This document shows, piece after piece, positions 59,293-64,000 of a stretch of 64,000 nucleotides of DNA. Within the stretch, counting starts at the first letter, position 1. Each line of letters opens with the position of its first letter. This DNA is from Rhodospirillaceae bacterium (lineage in GTDB: Bacteria > Pseudomonadota > Alphaproteobacteria > Rhodospirillales > Rhodospirillaceae), in contig JAQWRV010000005.1 in the NCBI GenBank assembly GCA_029243545.1, positions 186,001-250,000 of the forward strand, written 5' to 3'. The notes under the pieces are model-generated. The model was not told the DNA's origin, ran no database searches, and worked only from the letters and a program-made list of their open reading frames with translations. A program made the translations under genes and the position numbers.

Positions 59293-60824
59293 CCGACCGA
59301 TCCCTCGAGCGAAATCGCAACGAGTTGCTGCGCTTCCATCGCGAACTCCATCGGCAAGGCCTGCAAAACATCCTTGCAAAACCCGTTCACAACCAGCGCC
59401 ACCGCCTCTTCTTCGTCCATGCCCCGGCTGCGGCAATAGAACATCTGATCATCATCAACCTTGGATGTCGTTGCCTCGTGTTCGACCCGACTGCTGTTAT
59501 TCTTGACCTCGATATAGGGTACCGTGTGTGCCCCGCATTTGTCACCGATCAAGAGCGAATCGCACTGCGTGTAGTTGCGCGAAGATTTTGCCTTGGGGTG
59601 CATGGAAACCAGCCCACGATAGGTGTTTTGGGCCTTACCTGCACTGATACCCTTGGATACGATACGCGACTTGGTGTTCTTGCCAAGATGAATCATCTTG
59701 GTGCCGGTATCGGCCTGCTGCATGTTGTTGGCGATTGCTATGGAATAGAATTCGCCCTGACTATCGTCACCGCGCAGAATGCAGGACGGGTATTTCCAAG
59801 TCACAGCCGACCCGGTTTCCACCTGTGTCCACATCACTTTGGCCCGGTCGCCGCGGCAATCGGCTCGTTTTGTCACAAAGTTATAGATCCCACCCTTCCC
59901 GTTTTCATCGCCAGGATACCAGTTTTGGACGGTGGAATATTTCACCTCAGCGTCTTCTTCTATGATGATTTCAACCACAGCAGCGTGCAGCTGTGCGATG
60001 TCGCGCTGGGGCGCGGTGCACCCCTCTAAGTAGCTGACGTAACTGCCTTTGTCTGCAATAATTAACGTGCGCTCAAACTGGCCAGTATTTTCCGCATTTA
60101 TCCGGAAATAGGTCGAAAGTTCCATTGGGCAGCGCACACCGGGCGGCACATAGACAAATGAACCATCCGAGAATACCGCCGAATTGAGCGTGGCGTAATA
60201 GTTGTCAGAGACTGGCACGACCGATCCAAGGTATTTCTTAACCAACTCCGGATGATCCTTGATAGCCTCGGAAATTGAACAAAAAATCACACCTGCTTTG
60301 GCCAATTCATCCTTGAACGTTGTGCCGACAGACACAGAGTCAAATACCGCGTCAACGGCCACTTTGCGCGGCGCACCTGTAGTTTCTTCAGCACCCTCAA
60401 CACCCGCTAGAAGCATTTGTTCTTTCAGGGGAATTCCTAGCTTTGCGTATGTTTCCAATAGCTTCGGATCGACCTCGTCCAGCGACTTTGGTTTCACCTC
60501 CATGCTTTTGGGGCGCGCATAGTAATATTGGTCTTGAAAATCAATCTCTGGATAATCGACCATTGCCCATTTGGGCTCTTTCTTTTGCAACCAGCGCTCG
60601 TAGGCGGCCAGACGCCATTCAAGCATCCACTCGGGTTCTTCGTTTTTGTCTGATATCAGTTTTACGATATCAGTGTTCAGCCCTTTTGGGGCGTATTCCA
60701 TCTCAATTTCGGTTTCCCAACCGTATTTGTATGCACCACCAACTTCACGAACAGCATCGACCGTTTCTTGATCGACCCCTTCTTTGACCATCACATCGTC
60801 TACGACATTATCCATATCAGACAT
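59289..60824 (-). CDS. sufB: Fe-S cluster assembly protein SufB
   Basis: A 511-residue SufB scaffold. The alphaproteobacterial start has [20 protein letters not shown], then [119 protein letters not shown] and [20 protein letters not shown] near the end. The Cys in YLEGCTAP is part of the normal sulfur path. All segments are present, so the gene is intact. Confidence 0.97.
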   Translation of the reverse strand: MSDMDNVVDDVMVKEGVDQETVDAVREVGGAYKYGWETEIEMEYAPKGLNTDIVKLISDKNEEPEWMLEWRLAAYERWLQKKEPKWAMVDYPEIDFQDQYYYARPKSMEVKPKSLDEVDPKLLETYAKLGIPLKEQMLLAGVEGAEETTGAPRKVAVDAVFDSVSVGTTFKDELAKAGVIFCSISEAIKDHPELVKKYLGSVVPVSDNYYATLNSAVFSDGSFVYVPPGVRCPMELSTYFRINAENTGQFERTLIIADKGSYVSYLEGCTAPQRDIAQLHAAVVEIIIEEDAEVKYSTVQNWYPGDENGKGGIYNFVTKRADCRGDRAKVMWTQVETGSAVTWKYPSCILRGDDSQGEFYSIAIANNMQQADTGTKMIHLGKNTKSRIVSKGISAGKAQNTYRGLVSMHPKAKSSRNYTQCDSLLIGDKCGAHTVPYIEVKNNSSRVEHEATTSKVDDDQMFYCRSRGMDEEEAVALVVNGFCKDVLQALPMEFAMEAQQLVAISLEGSVG

Positions 60825-60844
60825 TCCTCTCGCAATTGGCTGGC

Positions 60845-62023
60845 TTAAACCGCCCGTGCTTGGTGTTTTTTTAACTTTTGCGCCCAGACATCGACAAAAC
60901 GCATTATCTCTTCTTCCGTCGTCTCGAGACCTAACGAAACTCGGACCGCATTTGCGGCCATATCGCCTAACCCCATCCCTTCAAGCACGCGACTGGACTT
61001 GACCTTGCCGCTGGAACAGGCCGAACCCGCCGATATGGCAAACCCAGACAGATCCATTTGCATTACCTGTGTTTCACCCTTCCAACCCGGCGTCGCAAAG
61101 CAGGATGTGTTGGGCAAACGCGCCGCACCTCTTCCGATGAAAATAGTTGTATTTGACGCAGCCTCAAGAGCGTTTTCTAGAATATTTCTAAGTTTGTCGA
61201 CTCTGTCCCATTTTCCAGCTGAAATGTCTTGCTGCGCAGCTTGAGCTGCCGCGCCGAATCCAGCAATGCCGATCACGTTTTCAGTTCCCGAGCGGCGCCC
61301 CATCTCTTGCCCACCGCCCCGCATCATGGCTTGCGGATCGTCGGCCGTAAAGTTGATCAACGCGCCGACGCCCTTGGGGCCACCCAATTTGTGCGCAGAC
61401 AAGAGCATGTAGGCCGGGCGAGTATCGCCACGATAGGTCACTGGCACTTTGCCAGCCATTTGTGTGATATCACAGACCACTGCATAAGGCAGGGTGCCCG
61501 CGAGAGAGGAATTAATATGATTATTTGATGCTACATGCCCATTGGGCAGCATTATTCCGGTTTCACTATTTGCAGCCGATATCGCAACGAGCGCCACTTG
61601 CCCACCATTCGTACTGTACCCCGCGCCAGAATCCCGCAGGATATAGTCGACAAACTGACCGACGGCCGACCCATCCAACGTACCATTTTTGTCAAAAATG
61701 GCTGGTAACTCTGTTTCACTCCAATCACCCAAACAATCATGCTCTGTCGGTAACGCAGCAAATCGCCCGCCATGCCGCCCCTTTTGCGCAACAGCCAACG
61801 CCGCCGCCTCTGTGGCTGAGCCTGTGAAAACCACCTGTGTCGGCAAACACCCCACCAAATTTGCCACCTGCGCGCGAGCCCGCTCTATGAGCATTTTGGC
61901 GGTGCGCCCTTCGGCATGCACGGATGATGGGTTACCAATTACATCCATCGCAGCATTCATTGCAGCACGTGCATCGGACCGCAGCGGGGTCGTTGCATTG
62001 TGATCTAAATATACCCGGGTCAT
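60845..62023 (-). CDS. Cysteine desulfurase, IscS/NifS-like class I
   Basis: A 392-residue PLP enzyme of the NifS class, a second desulfurase beside SufS. The start [20 protein letters not shown] sits at the ATG at 62023. [38 protein letters not shown] with the PLP Lys, and [20 protein letters not shown] with the sulfur-carrying Cys loop are present. Rhodobacteraceae SUF operons usually begin with iscR and such a gene. It lies between iscR (33 bases upstream) and sufB. Confidence 0.93.
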   Translation of the reverse strand: MTRVYLDHNATTPLRSDARAAMNAAMDVIGNPSSVHAEGRTAKMLIERARAQVANLVGCLPTQVVFTGSATEAAALAVAQKGRHGGRFAALPTEHDCLGDWSETELPAIFDKNGTLDGSAVGQFVDYILRDSGAGYSTNGGQVALVAISAANSETGIMLPNGHVASNNHINSSLAGTLPYAVVCDITQMAGKVPVTYRGDTRPAYMLLSAHKLGGPKGVGALINFTADDPQAMMRGGGQEMGRRSGTENVIGIAGFGAAAQAAQQDISAGKWDRVDKLRNILENALEAASNTTIFIGRGAARLPNTSCFATPGWKGETQVMQMDLSGFAISAGSACSSGKVKSSRVLEGMGLGDMAANAVRVSLGLETTEEEIMRFVDVWAQKLKKHQARAV

Positions 62024-62056
62024 ACATCCGCGCCCCACAGATACACAAATTTCCAA

Positions 62057-62518
62057 TCAGGCATCATCGACGACCGCAAATAAATGCGGCACCGCAGGAC
62101 AGGGGGCCAACTCGTTTTGTATCACATCCGATAGTCTGGTCTGATGCAGGAATACGTACACATTGGCAGATAATCCTTCCCAAAGTCGGTTGGTCAAAGA
62201 TTGCGCTTTGGAGCCGGAAGTCGCACCCGAAGCCCCTGCACCCTTGTGCATTGCATCGACCGTTTCATCCACCGCTGCCAAAATATCGGATACACGAATA
62301 TCTGACGGTGACCGCGCCAGTCGATATCCCCCACCCGGACCCCGCACCGAAGTCACAAGCTTTGCGCGGCGCAATTTCACAAATAATTGTTCCAGATAAG
62401 GCAGTGAAATGTCCTGCCTGGCCGCAATATCGCCCAAACTTACCAACGCGCCAGACGGCTGCAACGCGATGTCACTAAGCGCGACCATCGCGTATCTTCC
62501 CTTAGTAGACAGTTTCAT
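62057..62518 (-). CDS. iscR: Rrf2-family regulator IscR, single-cysteine type
   Basis: A 153-residue Rrf2 regulator, likely repressor of the SUF operon. The winged helix is MKLSTKGRYAMVALSDIALQ, ISLPYLEQLFVKLRRAKLVT, RGPGGGYRLARSPSDIRVSD. The three clustered Cys of enterobacterial IscR (about 92, 98 and 104) are absent (MHKGAGASGATSGSK); the only Cys is Cys140 in APCPAVP. This matches IscR of Rhodobacterales, for which an unusual Fe-S binding mode with a single Cys is known from Rhodobacter. It supports the family assignment of this part of the window. Confidence 0.93.
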   Translation of the reverse strand: MKLSTKGRYAMVALSDIALQPSGALVSLGDIAARQDISLPYLEQLFVKLRRAKLVTSVRGPGGGYRLARSPSDIRVSDILAAVDETVDAMHKGAGASGATSGSKAQSLTNRLWEGLSANVYVFLHQTRLSDVIQNELAPCPAVPHLFAVVDDA

Positions 62519-62700
62519 AGTCCCACGCCCCCAATTGACGTTGCGGCCCTAAGGCCATACATCCCATACATCATAGGCACCGCTACCTGTCAAAGGCATC
62601 TGGTTACACAGCACTACCAAGTATTTAGAAACATTCTAATGTCTCCGATTGATTCCGTCAAGAAATCGGATCCAACAAAACGCGCGAGGACAAACACCAC

Positions 62701-63354
62701 ATGCCCGAGGTCATTTTTCCCGGACCCGAAGGCCGCCTCGAAGGCCGCTATCATCCGCAAAAGGAACGTGACGCACCGATTGCGATCGTTCTGCATCCGC
62801 ACCCGCAGTTTGGCGGCACAATGAACCACAAAGTGGTCCACAGGCTCCACTATGCGTTCTATAATATGGGCTTTACGGTTCTTAGGTTCAATTTTCGGGG
62901 CGTTGGCCGTAGCCAAGGTGAATATGATCAGGGCATTGGAGAGCTGTCAGATGCGGCATCTGCATTAGATTACCTTCAATCCATGAACAACAACTCCAAG
63001 CATTGCTGGGTTGCGGGCTTTTCTTTTGGCGCGTGGATCGGGATGCAATTGTTGATGCGGCGGCCAGAAATTACCGGATTTATTTCCGTATCTCCGCCCG
63101 CAAATATGTATGATTTTTCGTTCCTGGCGCCCTGCCCTTCATCAGGGTTGGTGATCAATGGCACCGCTGACCGAGTCGCCCCACCGGCAGACACCGAAAC
63201 ACTTGTTGGTAAGCTGCATGAGCAAAAAGGAATTACAATTACGCATACCCAGATTGAAAATGCAGGGCACTTTTTTGACGAACCTCATTTGGACACGCTA
63301 ATCGACCATACAACTGATTATGTGAAGCGCCGCTTGACAGAAACCTCGCGCTAG
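62701..63354 (+). CDS. Alpha/beta hydrolase, dienelactone-hydrolase-like
   Basis: A 217-residue hydrolase. VIFPGPEGRLEGRYHP and IVLHPHPQFGGTMNHKVVHR are typical of a group found beside iscR in Rhodobacteraceae. The nucleophile elbow is WVAGFSFGAWIGMQL (G-F-S-F-G), the acid region VINGTADRVAPP and the His in ENAGHFFDE. The H-P-H-P motif is a family mark. It is divergent from iscR with 182 bases between. Confidence 0.87.
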   Translation: MPEVIFPGPEGRLEGRYHPQKERDAPIAIVLHPHPQFGGTMNHKVVHRLHYAFYNMGFTVLRFNFRGVGRSQGEYDQGIGELSDAASALDYLQSMNNNSKHCWVAGFSFGAWIGMQLLMRRPEITGFISVSPPANMYDFSFLAPCPSSGLVINGTADRVAPPADTETLVGKLHEQKGITITHTQIENAGHFFDEPHLDTLIDHTTDYVKRRLTETSR

Positions 63355-63591
63355 GGCGCGGCCGTAACTTCAGTATTGGGCTTCGATTTTTGAGAGCACG
63401 GCATTACCCGGCGCTTTAAGCCAAGCTTCGGTCTTGGCTGTATGTGGTTTTGGCTCCTATAATTTGTAATATTAACGACCGAAAGCCAAAGAGGCATTTG
63501 GTCTCTGTAGGTATGAAAATAGCGTTGTCAGGCCTAGTATGCAGACAAGCGATTGTTTGTCGGGCATAGGTGGTTCGAAAACGGTAATGCG

Positions 63592-64000
63592 ATGACCAAT
63601 TTTCTTACAGTCGCCTCGGATGAGCTGCGCGTACAGATATCTCCGCGTGGGGCACGATTGTGCGGCGTTTATCTACGCCACAGTGCAAATCTAGTGCTGG
63701 ATGCAAATGAGGCGAAGCACCCAAGCTGGTTGACGTGTTATCCCGGCGTGTTGGTGGGGCCCGTGGCAAATCGGGTGCACCATGGCCGGTTTATGATCGA
63801 CGGGTGCGAATACCAGATGCCTCAAAATGAAAGTGGTGCAACCTGTTTGCATAGCGGGCCACATGGACTTCAGACACAACACTGGCAAGTCATCAAACAA
63901 AATAACGACAGGCTCATATTGCGCTGTTTACTCGCAGATGGGGTCTGTGGTCTGCCGGGGCACCGTGACATCACTGCCGAGTACGCCGTCGCAGGGGCCA
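63592..64000 (+). CDS. Aldose 1-epimerase, 5' part
   Basis: The first 136 residues of a GalM-like mutarotase, cut by the window end. It starts MTNFLTVASDELRVQISPRG, with VGPVANRVHHGRFMIDGCEY, which carries the sugar-binding Arg, and LHSGPHGLQTQHWQV, which holds the substrate-binding His. The 237 bases upstream (63355-63591) have no gene that I can see. Confidence 0.82.
   Translation, partial: MTNFLTVASDELRVQISPRGARLCGVYLRHSANLVLDANEAKHPSWLTCYPGVLVGPVANRVHHGRFMIDGCEYQMPQNESGATCLHSGPHGLQTQHWQVIKQNNDRLILRCLLADGVCGLPGHRDITAEYAVAGA

Noticed and set aside
59239-59436. A 65-codon frame covering the sufB end
   Set aside because: Most of it overlaps sufB in another frame; only the last 17 codons after the ATGA overlap could be of interest.

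Overview
The window is alphaproteobacterial, but it probably joins two different genomes. From 1 to about 54.6 kb the genes look like a free-living, probably marine, non-Rhodobacterales alphaproteobacterium (Rhodospirillales-like gene order is an inference). From about 54.7 kb to the end the order alpha/beta hydrolase - iscR - cysteine desulfurase - sufB - sufC - sufD - membrane proteins - sufS is the one known from Rhodobacteraceae, and IscR is of the single-cysteine type known from that order. The two parts meet inside a tRNA-Arg(CCG) gene whose acceptor stem has three mismatches, as if two different tRNA-Arg genes had been spliced. An assembly chimera is the simplest reading.

Layout. 0-2 kb: spermidine-synthase-like methyltransferase, a frameshifted PAS-like gene and a membrane protein. 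2-4.6 kb: cobalt-type nitrile hydratase (alpha, two tandem beta paralogues, accessory protein). 5-9.1 kb: three tandem paralogous MFS carriers. 9.3-18 kb: orphan TRAP binding protein, BBE-like FAD oxidoreductase, carbamoylsarcosine-amidase-like hydrolase, membrane protein, odd alpha/beta hydrolase and a flavin monooxygenase, with several decayed genes between them. 18-26.6 kb: DUF938 protein, hydantoinase A/B, HMG-CoA lyase-like enzyme, CoA transferase. 26.8-38.2 kb: the most unusual part, five paralogous methyltransferases that share a long N-terminal domain, three small paralogous proteins next to two of them, an isochorismatase-fold hydrolase, an NicC-like FAD monooxygenase, a VOC protein and an MmgE/PrpD protein. 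38.2-45 kb: two tiny genes, thioesterase, isocitrate lyase/PEP mutase-like enzyme, GST, truncated GFA protein and three tandem acyl-CoA-dehydrogenase-like monooxygenases. 45-52 kb: housekeeping genes (ChaC, DUF2125, GST, tyrA, hisC, metX-metW). 52-54.5 kb: prepilin peptidase, DUF4399 protein and decayed genes. 54.6-64 kb: tRNA-Arg, SUF operon, hydrolase and a truncated aldose epimerase.

How it fits together (inference): the first 45 kb is a catabolic accessory region for nitrogen-containing or aromatic small molecules. Nitriles would give amides; hydantoin-type rings could be opened by HyuAB and the carbamoyl products cleaved by the amidase-like hydrolases; flavin monooxygenases would hydroxylate rings; and the CoA transferase, HMG-CoA-lyase-like and isocitrate-lyase-like enzymes would process acyl products. 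No substrate can be assigned from sequence. The number of reading-frame-broken genes between intact ones (PAS-like, outer-membrane barrel, response regulator/MBL, FtsX and IclR fragments, VOC, GFA, membrane protein) points to active gene decay, although some frameshifts could be base-calling errors. No CRISPR array, prophage, IS element or rRNA was seen.
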